NCBI RefSeq assembly: GCF_009904055.1
Contig: NZ_WYDP01000007.1
Span: forward strand, 1 to 64,000
Direction: 5' to 3'
From: Rubellimicrobium sp. CFH 75288
Lineage (GTDB): Bacteria > Pseudomonadota > Alphaproteobacteria > Rhodobacterales > Rhodobacteraceae
DNA length: 64,000 nucleotides
Positions within the stretch are counted from its first letter, which is position 1. Each line of letters starts with the position of its first letter. Of this stretch, positions 1 to 8,195 are shown piece after piece. The notes under the pieces were generated by a model. The model saw only the letters and a list, made by a program, of their open reading frames with translations. It was not told the origin of the DNA and searched no databases. The translations under genes were made by a program, and so were the position numbers.

Positions 1-249
1 GTCGCGGGGACGTGGAAGGCGGCGCGCGTCCATACTGACGATATCACCGAGGCCGACGCCCGGACCGCACTGCAGCAGCTCGATCCGCTTTGGAACGAAC
101 TCTTCCCCGCCGAGCGGGCGCGAATCGTCGCGCTGCTGGTCGAGCGGATCGACCTCGCCCCCGACGGCTTCGACCTGCGCCTGCGCATCGACGGCCTTGC
201 CGGCCTCGCCCGCGAGATGCTGGCGGGCGCGGTCGGAGAGGCTGCATGA
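1..249 (+). CDS. Serine recombinase, C-terminal fragment (cut by window edge)
   Basis: The first 82 codons, read from base 1 to a TGA, are the tail of a large serine recombinase. They hold a charged helical stretch followed by a segment with LFPAERARIVALLVERIDL and LRIDGLAGLAREM, which is typical of the extreme C-terminus of recombinases carried on alphaproteobacterial mobile elements. The catalytic resolvase domain and zinc-ribbon region lie upstream of the window, so activity cannot be judged. The stop overlaps the next start by four bases (ATGA), so the two genes are translationally coupled. Family assignment rests on a remembered sequence pattern, not a search. It suggests that the following genes belong to an integrated element. 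Confidence 0.7.
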   Translation, partial: VAGTWKAARVHTDDITEADARTALQQLDPLWNELFPAERARIVALLVERIDLAPDGFDLRLRIDGLAGLAREMLAGAVGEAA

Positions 250-623
250 TCCGTCCCGCGCCCGCCGATACCGTCACCCTCCGCGTGCCCTTCCGGCTCG
301 CGAAGCGCGGCGGGCGCAAGGAAATGCGCCTGCCCGAGGGCATCGCGCCGCCCCGCCGCCCCGACGACGCCCTCGTCAAGGCACTGGCCCGCGCCTTCCG
401 CTGGAAGCGGATGATCGACGCCGGCCGCTATACGACCATCGCCGACCTCGCCGCGCAAGAGGGCATCGCACCGTCCTACCTCACCCGCATCCTGCGCCTG
501 ACACTGCTTGCGCCGGACATCGTCGAGGCAATCCTCGACGGCAGGCAGGCGCCGCAGGTGACCCTGGCCCGGCTGATGGACGGGTTCCCGGAGGAGTGGG
601 AAGGTCAGCGGAAGTCTTTCTGA
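246..623 (+). CDS. Small HTH protein, recombinase partner
   Basis: A 125-residue protein with no recognised name. After a basic N-terminus (about residues 1-45) it has a helix-turn-helix-like segment around residues 60-80 (TIADLAAQEGIAPSYLTRIL), followed by helices ending in a VTLARLMDGFPEEW tail. I start it at the ATG that overlaps the recombinase stop, because the reading frame upstream is only the out-of-frame shadow of the recombinase. Small proteins of this shape commonly sit directly behind large serine recombinases in alphaproteobacterial islands. A DNA-binding accessory or regulatory role is an inference from the HTH and the coupling. It is the last gene before the defence operon. Confidence 0.7.
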   Translation: MIRPAPADTVTLRVPFRLAKRGGRKEMRLPEGIAPPRRPDDALVKALARAFRWKRMIDAGRYTTIADLAAQEGIAPSYLTRILRLTLLAPDIVEAILDGRQAPQVTLARLMDGFPEEWEGQRKSF

Positions 624-664
624 CATCTTCGGCACTTCCAGCCTGATCCTCGTCTTGATCCCGA

Positions 665-679
665 AATCATCGCGTGATT
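665..679. promoter_or_regulatory. Inverted repeat ahead of the Z1 operon
   Basis: AATCA-TCGCG-TGATT sits in the 113-base gap between the HTH gene and the Z1 gene. The arms are five bases with a five-base centre. It could be a binding site for the adjacent HTH protein or an unrelated chance palindrome. I see no convincing sigma-70 promoter around it. Confidence 0.3.
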
Positions 680-736
680 GCTTGGGCTTGATCCAGTACT
701 TCTGGAGATTGCCAGATTTGCAGTCAGGAGGGCATT

Positions 737-3370
737 GTGCCGGGGCCCCAGGTCGATGGATTGGTTGAACGCATTCGCCAGGCGCTGCCTCGGCATGGCA
801 ATATCGAAAGCGCGGTTGCGGCCGTTCGCGCCGAACTCGACCTGCTTTCCCCCGGGCTTGCGGTTCATCTGTCCGCCGAGATCGACGAAGCCGCCGCCAT
901 TGTCACCCGCGAGTTCGAACAGATCGAGATACTTCATAGTCATTCGGTGATCCGGAAGCGGCCGAAATGGTACTTCGGCCCCAGACCGTCTGACCTTCAT
1001 TGGCCCGCCGTGAAGGCCTTCCTTCTGAACGAGAAGAAGTGGCACGAGGATGATGTGCGCGGCATCGATGACGCTTCGAACGAGGTCGTCTCGCTTCTCG
1101 AGAACCCGCGCAATCCGGAGCAAGCCCAGTTCTCGTGTCGTGGACTGGTCGTCGGCCACGTCCAGTCGGGAAAGACGGCCAACATGACGGCCGTGATGGC
1201 CAAGGCACTCGACGCCGGCTACGATACTGTCATCGTCCTGGCCGGCCTGACGAACAAGCTGCGCCACCAGACCCAGCTCAGACTGTATTCCGACCTGGTG
1301 CGGCGCAACCCCCTGAACTGGCAGGTGCTCACGTCGAACGAGGTGGACAGGGATTTCCGTGCGCCGCCCCAGGGGGGATTCCTCTCCCATTCCGACAAGG
1401 CGCAACTTGCCGTCATCAAGAAGAACGTCTCGCCCCTCGGGGAATTGCGCAAGGCGATCAGGGAGACATTACCCGCCGTGTTGCAGCAGCTCCGGGTTCT
1501 TGTCATCGACGACGAATGTGACCAGGCCAGCGTGAACTCGGCGCGCGGTGAGCTGGACATGACGGCCATCAACCAGCGCATCCGCGAGCTTCTCGGCCTG
1601 CTCCCGGCTGTGACCTACGTCGGCTACACCGCCACACCCTTCGCGAATGTGCTGATCAACCCCTACCGTGTCGACGGCCAGGAACTCGACGATCTCTATC
1701 CTCGCGACTTCATCACGGCCCTGCCGAAGCCTGATCGGTACTTCGGCACCGAACGTCTGTTCGGGAAGACGCCCGTCGATCCGGAAGACATGCGCCCCGA
1801 CGAGGAAGGGCTCGACATGATCCGCGACGTGCCGGATGAGGACGAGGCAAGGCTGCAACCGCGCAGCCGGAAGGAGCGCGACGCCTTCCAGCCTGCCATG
1901 ACGCCGAGCCTCGAGGCCGCCGTTCTCTACTTCCTAGCGTGCTGCGCCGCGAGGCGCGCCCGCGGACATGGGGACCAGCACATGACGATGCTGGTGCACA
2001 CATCGGCTTTCGTCCGCGCGCATGAGCGGGTTGCGGCCCTGATCGAGGGCTGGGTCGACGTGCACCGCAGGGATCTCGTGGATCGGGCATCCGACATCGG
2101 ATCGAGGCTCGGAGAGGTCTGGGCCGGGGAACAGGGACGATTGCCGGACGACCTGACGGATGCGAGGCCGGTGACCCTTGAGGAGGTCTTCCAGTATCTG
2201 CCGGAAGTGCTCGAATGCATCGAGTTCCCGGTCGAGAACGGCGCAAGCGACGACAGGATCGACTATTCAGGCAAGGCAAGGACCTACATCGTGGTCGGCG
2301 GATCCATCCTTGCCCGGGGGCTGACCCTCGAAGGCCTGATGGTCAGCTACTTCCTGAGAACTGCGAACCAGTATGACACGCTTCTCCAGATGGGACGCTG
2401 GTTCGGCTATCGGCCCGGCTACGAGGATCTTCCGCGGATCTGGATGCCGCGCGGCCTGAAGCTGAGATTCAGGGCGCTTGCCTCTGTCGAGCAGGAAATC
2501 AGGGACGACATCGAGCAGTACAGGATCCGCGACCTCACGCCGATGGACCTTGCCGTCCGGATCAGGGCGATCCCGGGCATGGCGATCACGGCGGCGAACA
2601 AGATGCGTGCCGCCAGGCGCTGCGCAGTCAGCTACTGGGGAACACACCGCCAGACGTTTCGCTTCGCTCACACGGACGCGGAACAGCTCGAGCGGAACTG
2701 GGCAGCAGGCAGCGACCTGGTCAGCCGTATCGAGGCGCTTGGCTTGCGTGATCGGGAAGTGGTGGACCGCAAGCTCTGGCGCGACGTGCCGAGGTCGTCC
2801 GTCCGGAGGTTCCTCGAGTCCTATGTCGTCGAGCCAACCCAGGCCGATCTCCTGCCGTCGATGCTGTTACCTTTCGTCGACGGGGTCGACCCACGCCTTT
2901 CCCGATGGAACGTCGGTATCGTCGAATCCGGCCGAGGTCGCGATTCCGATTTCCCTCTCGGTACGATCGGTTCCGTCAGGATGGTCAACCGCGCGAGGTT
3001 GAAGGACGCGAACGGTATCGCGGACATCAAGGCGCTCATGTCGAGACGCGACGTGCTCTTCGACTGTGGCGATGGTGTTGAAGGCAACGGAAGCTGGGAG
3101 GAGCTGAAGGCGGCGAGGCTGGAGGCGGTGGGACAGGTTCCGCTTCTCCTGCTTTATCCCATCGCGCGGGACTCGCGCCCCGAACGCGACAGCAAGGCAA
3201 GGCTGTCGCTGGATGCCGTGCATGACGTGCTGGGCATAGGGATCGTCTTCCCCGGATCGGTCACGGAGGGTGGGAACTTCGTCTCCGTCGAACTTCAGCC
3301 ATTGTCGGCCGAGGAAGTCGCCGCGATCGAGGAGGAGGAGGCCGCGCAGACGGAGGCAGCAGGTGTCTAG
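737..3370 (+). CDS. Z1-domain SF2-type ATPase/helicase of a restriction system
   Basis: An 877-residue protein that matches Z1-domain proteins, P-loop ATPases found with DNA methylases and GHKL ATPases. Visible motifs in order are a Walker A in GHVQSGKT (about residues 140-147), an acidic Walker B in VIDDECDQAS (about 254-263), a helicase motif-III-like YTATPFA (about 296) and a late arginine-bearing motif in QMGRWFGYR (about 550). This is the order of a superfamily-2 translocase. It probably uses ATP to move on or remodel DNA for the nuclease encoded next. The start is a GTG preceded by AGGAGGG at 726-732. It heads a five-gene operon in which every junction overlaps. Base use is visibly less GC-saturated than in the core genes downstream, in keeping with transfer. 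The specific DNA substrate is unknown. Confidence 0.88.
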   Translation: MPGPQVDGLVERIRQALPRHGNIESAVAAVRAELDLLSPGLAVHLSAEIDEAAAIVTREFEQIEILHSHSVIRKRPKWYFGPRPSDLHWPAVKAFLLNEKKWHEDDVRGIDDASNEVVSLLENPRNPEQAQFSCRGLVVGHVQSGKTANMTAVMAKALDAGYDTVIVLAGLTNKLRHQTQLRLYSDLVRRNPLNWQVLTSNEVDRDFRAPPQGGFLSHSDKAQLAVIKKNVSPLGELRKAIRETLPAVLQQLRVLVIDDECDQASVNSARGELDMTAINQRIRELLGLLPAVTYVGYTATPFANVLINPYRVDGQELDDLYPRDFITALPKPDRYFGTERLFGKTPVDPEDMRPDEEGLDMIRDVPDEDEARLQPRSRKERDAFQPAMTPSLEAAVLYFLACCAARRARGHGDQHMTMLVHTSAFVRAHERVAALIEGWVDVHRRDLVDRASDIGSRLGEVWAGEQGRLPDDLTDARPVTLEEVFQYLPEVLECIEFPVENGASDDRIDYSGKARTYIVVGGSILARGLTLEGLMVSYFLRTANQYDTLLQMGRWFGYRPGYEDLPRIWMPRGLKLRFRALASVEQEIRDDIEQYRIRDLTPMDLAVRIRAIPGMAITAANKMRAARRCAVSYWGTHRQTFRFAHTDAEQLERNWAAGSDLVSRIEALGLRDREVVDRKLWRDVPRSSVRRFLESYVVEPTQADLLPSMLLPFVDGVDPRLSRWNVGIVESGRGRDSDFPLGTIGSVRMVNRARLKDANGIADIKALMSRRDVLFDCGDGVEGNGSWEELKAARLEAVGQVPLLLLYPIARDSRPERDSKARLSLDAVHDVLGIGIVFPGSVTEGGNFVSVELQPLSAEEVAAIEEEEAAQTEAAGV

Positions 3371-4376
3371 ACCCAGGCAGGAGAGCCCGGTGTCGGGACG
3401 CTGGAACGTGCTTCGGGCAGGCCACATCGACGGAGATGTTCCAGGCGTCCCGTCGCTGCCTCTTGGCGCAACAACGAAGGCAGGGCCCGTCCGGCTGGCC
3501 GTCGGTTCCGCAGGCGAGGCGCGGCTGCTGGTGCCGCTTGCGACAGGAGAGAAGATCGGTCCCTTCGAGACAGGCACTGCCCTGAAGATCGGCGTGACGA
3601 GCCTCACGCATGGGCAACGCGCGATCCGGTTTCTCGATGTCATCTGCATGTCGCCAGATCTCGAAGCGGTATTCGGGGAGGTCGTGGATGACATCGTCCG
3701 CCGTCTGGCCGACCGCAACGACGGGGTCGCGGCGGTGGCAGGTGCGCTCGATGACTTCCGCGAACTGCTTGTTTCTCCTGCAGGGACCGAGGTGGACCGT
3801 TCGCGGGTTGTCGGCCTCGTGGCCGAACTCATCGTTTTGAACCGGCTCCTCGACATCTCTCCGTCGGCCTGGCGCTGCTGGCGCGGGCCGGCTGGAGACC
3901 GGCACGACTTCCGGGCGGGAGACGTGTCGCTGGAGGTCAAGGCATCGCTCGGCGCCGGGGCCAACCAGGTCACCATAAACGGCATTGATCAGCTCGAGCC
4001 GCCTTCCAGCGGATCGCTGCACCTTGCACATCTGGTCCTCGAGGCGGTCGAGGGCGGGCTTCTCACAGTGGCATCGCTCGGAGACAGGGCGTTGCTGCGG
4101 GCCGACGACCCTGCGGGACTGCGGGTGCTGCTCGAGGCCGTCGGCTGCGCGGATGTGCACGACGGCGCATGGAACCGTTTCGCATTCAGGACAGAGGCAG
4201 AACGCCTCTACCGTGTCGGCCCGGATTTTCCCCGCATCGCGCCTTCGGGCTTTGTCGGGGGAAGGATCCCTGCAGGTGTCATCGATGCGACCTACAGGAT
4301 CGATCTCGGGCATGCCTCTGACGCAGAATGCCCGCCTTCGGAATTCGTCTCGCTCCTTCAGGAATTGTCCGGATGA
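3363..4376 (+). CDS. PD-(D/E)XK nuclease-like protein (DUF4420 type)
   Basis: A 337-residue protein resembling the PD-(D/E)XK motif family (DUF4420) found beside Z1 and GHKL proteins. The nuclease signature is visible as HDFRAGDVSLEVKAS (about residues 180-195), giving an Asp and then the E-x-K pair. An upstream Glu in GLVAELIVL fits the family's N-terminal catalytic helix. It is the likely DNA-cutting subunit. I chose the GTG at 3363, which overlaps the Z1 stop by eight bases and has GGAGG seven bases upstream. A second GTG at 3390 with its own AGGAG is a real alternative and would remove nine residues. It ends in an ATGA overlap with the GHKL gene, consistent with equimolar synthesis of one complex. 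Confidence 0.82.
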   Translation: MSRPRQESPVSGRWNVLRAGHIDGDVPGVPSLPLGATTKAGPVRLAVGSAGEARLLVPLATGEKIGPFETGTALKIGVTSLTHGQRAIRFLDVICMSPDLEAVFGEVVDDIVRRLADRNDGVAAVAGALDDFRELLVSPAGTEVDRSRVVGLVAELIVLNRLLDISPSAWRCWRGPAGDRHDFRAGDVSLEVKASLGAGANQVTINGIDQLEPPSSGSLHLAHLVLEAVEGGLLTVASLGDRALLRADDPAGLRVLLEAVGCADVHDGAWNRFAFRTEAERLYRVGPDFPRIAPSGFVGGRIPAGVIDATYRIDLGHASDAECPPSEFVSLLQELSG

Positions 4377-6226
4377 CATTGAGTCCGCTCGAGCTCCATT
4401 CCGAACCCTACGGTTCGACCGGAAACATCGGCGATAACTTCCGCCGCCTCCTCGGCGCGCCAACGCTCGACCCGTTGCAGACGGTCATCCGCGAAGCGGT
4501 CCAGAACATTGCCGATGCCGCGCGACCGGGCACCGGGCCCGGGATTCTGATCAGGCTGCGGACACTCGCGGATGCCCAGCGCGAAATCCTTCGCAGATTC
4601 ATCCTTGCCGAGGTTCCGGAGGAGCCGGGATCGTCCGCCGTGATCTCGGCCTTCCGCGAAGCCGAAAGGGCGGTCGTTCTCGAGATCTGCGACTTCGGCA
4701 CCGTTGGCCTTGGCGGCCCGACGAGGTCGGACAGGATCCCGGTCGGAACCGAACAGACCAATTTCATCGACTTCCTGCGCAACATCGGGACGGCACGGGA
4801 CACCGAACAGGGGGGAGGCACCTATGGCTTCGGCAAGGTCGCCCTGTATCGAGCCAGTGCATGCAGCACGATCATCGTGGATACGCTGCCTGACGGCGCC
4901 GGTACTGACGGGCGGCGCTTGATGGCGTGCCATGTCGGCCGTTCTTTCGAGAGGCCGGAGAACGGGATGAGGAGGCGCTTCACGGGCCGTCACTGGTGGG
5001 GTGTGAGGGATCCGGAGGACGGGGTCGCCGATCCGGTGACAGGTGCTGCCGCTGCGACGATGGCCAGCCACCTCGGTCTTCCGGAACGCGACCCGGGAAT
5101 GTCCGGGACATCGATCATGATCCTCGGTTTCCAGCCCGACGACGACGATCTGATGGCGACCGGAAACAGGATCATCGAGACGCTGCTCTGGAACTTCTGG
5201 CCGCGGATGATGCGCGACGCTCCGGCGAAGCACCGTTTCACCTGCAGGGTGATGGTCGAGGATAAGGAGCTACCCCTTCCTGCGCCAGAGGACCTCGCCC
5301 CGTTCGATCTGCTGTGCAAGGCCATGAGCGCGGCAAGAGCCCGCGCAGGGAACGACGTGCGGCGGATCGAGTCCCAGAGGCCACAGAAGTTCCTCGGGAC
5401 TCTCGCGATCGAAAAGGGCCTGCGGCGGCCGAGGCGTCATCTGACTGCGGATGAGGACATACGCCTGATCCCCGAGCAGATGCACCACATCGCGCTGATG
5501 CGACCGGTCGAACTCGTCGTGAAGTATCTCGAAGGCAATCCGTTACCCGACGCCCGGCTGGAATGGGCGGGCGTGTTCATTGCCAGTGAAGAGGAAGAGG
5601 TGGAGCAGGCCTTCGCGGATTCCGAACCGCCGGCCCATGACGACTGGGTTCCGGATAACCTGCCGAGAGGAAACGAGAAGCGCTACGTCAACATCGCGCT
5701 GAAGCGCCTCAGGGAAGTCGCCGCCGAGATGGGCATGGAGCCGGTTTCCCCGAGGTCGGGGGACACATCCGGCCCGTCGCTCGCCCGCCTTGCCGGGCGC
5801 CTGGGAGCCGTGCTCGAGAACGTCGGAGGCGACGGGGCCGGTCGACGGCGAGGGTCCGGCGGTTCCGGAGGCGGTCGTCCCTCGAGGGCGCGGGCAAGTC
5901 GACCCGTCTTCCAGCGCCTCGAGGCGGGTAATGGCGACCGGATTGCCGTCTTCCTTACAGAGGTGACACAGGACACGCGGCGAAGTGGCTTGCGGCTGGT
6001 TGCCTCGGCTTCTGTCGCCGTGGAAGGGGCGACGCTCGGGTCGGCCGATGACACTGTCGGCCGACCCGATGTCCTGTCCGTCAGGTGGCTGGACGGAGAG
6101 GCGGAAACTGCCGGCAACACCTTCGACCTCGCAGGCCGGGAAGGACGGTTCGAGATCCGGATCCGCGTCCCGGATGACTGCGCCGTGACGACCGATGCCG
6201 ATGTCCTGTCGGAGGCCGGAACATGA
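4373..6226 (+). CDS. MutL/MORC-type GHKL ATPase
   Basis: A 617-residue protein with a GHKL (gyrase-Hsp90-kinase-MutL) ATPase domain. The N-box is REAVQNIADAA near residue 40, with the Mg-binding Asn. The DxG box is CDFGTVGLGG near residue 106, and the glycine-rich lid is GGGTYGFGK near residue 148. A Gly/Arg-rich linker (about residues 486-511) separates the ATPase and transducer part from a beta-rich C-terminal domain. Ahead of a PD-(D/E)XK gene and behind a Z1 gene, this is the arrangement described for bacterial MORC-like ATPases in restriction-modification systems. The likely role is an ATP-driven DNA clamp that regulates the nuclease. The ATG start overlaps the previous stop (ATGA), and its own stop overlaps the next start in the same way. 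Confidence 0.87.
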   Translation: MTLSPLELHSEPYGSTGNIGDNFRRLLGAPTLDPLQTVIREAVQNIADAARPGTGPGILIRLRTLADAQREILRRFILAEVPEEPGSSAVISAFREAERAVVLEICDFGTVGLGGPTRSDRIPVGTEQTNFIDFLRNIGTARDTEQGGGTYGFGKVALYRASACSTIIVDTLPDGAGTDGRRLMACHVGRSFERPENGMRRRFTGRHWWGVRDPEDGVADPVTGAAAATMASHLGLPERDPGMSGTSIMILGFQPDDDDLMATGNRIIETLLWNFWPRMMRDAPAKHRFTCRVMVEDKELPLPAPEDLAPFDLLCKAMSAARARAGNDVRRIESQRPQKFLGTLAIEKGLRRPRRHLTADEDIRLIPEQMHHIALMRPVELVVKYLEGNPLPDARLEWAGVFIASEEEEVEQAFADSEPPAHDDWVPDNLPRGNEKRYVNIALKRLREVAAEMGMEPVSPRSGDTSGPSLARLAGRLGAVLENVGGDGAGRRRGSGGSGGGRPSRARASRPVFQRLEAGNGDRIAVFLTEVTQDTRRSGLRLVASASVAVEGATLGSADDTVGRPDVLSVRWLDGEAETAGNTFDLAGREGRFEIRIRVPDDCAVTTDADVLSEAGT

Positions 6227-7131
6227 ACCGTCGGGTCGCCTTTCCGTTCCTCACGCTGTCAGGATCGGCCGTGGACGCCTCGGCATGGGAGATTTCGCTG
6301 GACGGCAGCGAATGGTCGGCTGCGGGCGAGTTCCTGCCGCACTGGGACAGCTCGAGCGATATCCGCATCCGCCGGACTTTGCGCCTGGATCTCGAACTGG
6401 CGGCATCCGATCTCGGCATCCCCGTCGATCAGCTCGCCCTTTCCGGCTCGGTGAGGATCGGGACAGGTCAGGGCAGGCTGCCTCGCCTGATCCTCACCCG
6501 CACACGCCGGGAGTTCCGCCCCGGAGACACTTCCTGGGAGTTCGAGCGGACCATCGAGGGCAACGCGCTCTCGATGATCCTGGATCTGCAGACCGAGATC
6601 CTCCTGGCGAATGCCCCCACAGAATCCTCGGCGCTCTCGCCCGTCCATACCGGCGACCGGCTCTGGTCCGACAATGCTCGGGTCAGACTGGAGGGGGAAG
6701 AGCCTCGCTTCCCCATCGAGACGGCGGACCTCGTGCAGATGCTCGGCGGCGGAATTGCGGGTGCCGCCCCCTGGCACCTGCACTGGTCGCCGGGGGACTG
6801 GACGCGCGACTTCCATGGGGCCGTCCGCCTCTACCTGAACGAGAAGTCCGGCGAGGTTCTCCGACGGATCGAGGACGAGGATCCTGCCACGATCCAGTTT
6901 CTCCTTGCCGATGTCATGAGCCAGATCTGTGAGCGTTTTCTGGCCGATCCCGAAGCCGCGACAATGATGCACGCGGCCGAGCCCGGGTCGCTGGGCGCTC
7001 AGGCCGCGACATGGCTGCGCAAGGCGTGGCCCGGGAAGGATGCGTCCTTCATCCGTTCCGTGCTCGAAAGCCGGCCGGGCGTGTTCCGATCGACCATGCT
7101 TGCGCTCGCAGAACCGGGAGGAGACCTGTGA
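6223..7131 (+). CDS. Unrecognised protein of the Z1/GHKL system
   Basis: A 302-residue protein that I do not recognise. The N-terminal two thirds look beta-rich with many charged turns, while the C-terminal third (from about residue 210) looks helical, with segments such as FLLADVMSQICERFL. I see no P-loop, nuclease triad, zinc ligands, signal peptide or membrane segment. It is joined to the GHKL gene by an ATGA overlap and to the next gene by a GTGA overlap, so it is made as part of the same operon and probably belongs to the same complex. It could be a specificity or scaffolding subunit, which is inference only. Its start is fixed by the overlap. Confidence 0.75.
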   Translation: MNRRVAFPFLTLSGSAVDASAWEISLDGSEWSAAGEFLPHWDSSSDIRIRRTLRLDLELAASDLGIPVDQLALSGSVRIGTGQGRLPRLILTRTRREFRPGDTSWEFERTIEGNALSMILDLQTEILLANAPTESSALSPVHTGDRLWSDNARVRLEGEEPRFPIETADLVQMLGGGIAGAAPWHLHWSPGDWTRDFHGAVRLYLNEKSGEVLRRIEDEDPATIQFLLADVMSQICERFLADPEAATMMHAAEPGSLGAQAATWLRKAWPGKDASFIRSVLESRPGVFRSTMLALAEPGGDL

Positions 7132-8195
7132 GACATCTGCTTCCGAGGCTTCCCGGCCCCGCCTGCGACGAGCTCGTGCGCAGCTTTCTCGATCATGGAC
7201 CCTCGGGCTGGGTCGGGTTCCGTCCGGGCGACCTTCCCGATCAGGTCCGTTATGCTGCAACCGGCGGAACGCCAGTCCCCGCAGCGTCCCTTGCAGCCCT
7301 GCGGGAGAAGTTCGTCGAGATCGCACAGAAACATGGCTTCGGGCGGGAGGGGGGGCGGCAGTCCCACGCCGGCTTCGACGCCGAGACTGCTGCTTGGCTT
7401 GCTCAATCCGAGCTCTTCCGAAGTGGCGAGGCACTTCGGGATGATGTCTGGTCCTTCGTCGCTGCGGTCGTGGCCCCCGACATCGTGCACTGGCGGTTCG
7501 GCAGGTCGGCGGAGCGCTACTGCGGCGGCGTCCGGAACACGTTCCAGAGACTCTGGATGCGCGGTCGCGCGCTCGACCGCGGGGCAGGTCATCCCGAGCG
7601 CTGGCGACTTCTGGAGGAACTGACCGAGGATGCTCTGGTGCAGATCACCGAGAGGCCGAGCATCGGTGGGGACCCGGTCCTCGCCCTGGCGGTCGCGGAA
7701 GCGTGGCTGCGCGCTGCGCGCCATCATGGCAAGGCGGCCATGGAAGACATCATGCGTCGTGCGATCCTCCGTATCCGGGTCCGCAACGAGATCAGGTCCC
7801 TTGCGGACTTGCCGCCCGACGATCTCGCCAGCTTCCTCGACAAGCTTTTCGGCGTCCCGGAAGGTTCTCTTGGCGAGGCAGAGCCTCTGCTGCGTGGGGT
7901 GTCCCTCGCGGAAGCGGCCCGGAATGTGCGACAGGAGGCCGGACGGCGCGGCTGGCTTTCCCCCAAGTCTCAATCCGCTCTGGAAAATCTCGCTGCAGGG
8001 CACGCTGCACTGGACCGGGGCGAAAGGAACGCGCTCGACTACCTGCTCGGCAGGCTTTCGGAGGCGGGTGTGCTGGGTGACGACATCGCGGGGCTGCGAG
8101 CAGTGTTGTCTGCGGACCTTGCCTCCACCGCCTCTTCGGACAGCGGTCCGGAGAGGCCGCGCAGGAGAAGCTGGGCAATCTGGCGGGCGAGGTAG
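7128..8195 (+). CDS. Unrecognised protein, last gene of the Z1/GHKL operon (possibly DUF6339-like)
   Basis: A 355-residue, mainly helical protein. The start is the GTG at 7128, which overlaps the previous stop and has GGGAGGAGA just upstream; an ATG further back would run through the preceding gene. The N-terminus begins RHLLPRLPGPACDELVRSFL, which recalls DUF6339 proteins that accompany cytosine methylases, but I am not sure of that match. The middle contains an aromatic-rich VHWRFGRSAERYCGGVRNTF segment. No catalytic motif is evident. Its last 157 bases lie antisense to the end of the methylase gene on the other strand. The operon position suggests a dedicated subunit of the restriction complex. 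Confidence 0.72.
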   Translation: MRHLLPRLPGPACDELVRSFLDHGPSGWVGFRPGDLPDQVRYAATGGTPVPAASLAALREKFVEIAQKHGFGREGGRQSHAGFDAETAAWLAQSELFRSGEALRDDVWSFVAAVVAPDIVHWRFGRSAERYCGGVRNTFQRLWMRGRALDRGAGHPERWRLLEELTEDALVQITERPSIGGDPVLALAVAEAWLRAARHHGKAAMEDIMRRAILRIRVRNEIRSLADLPPDDLASFLDKLFGVPEGSLGEAEPLLRGVSLAEAARNVRQEAGRRGWLSPKSQSALENLAAGHAALDRGERNALDYLLGRLSEAGVLGDDIAGLRAVLSADLASTASSDSGPERPRRRSWAIWRAR

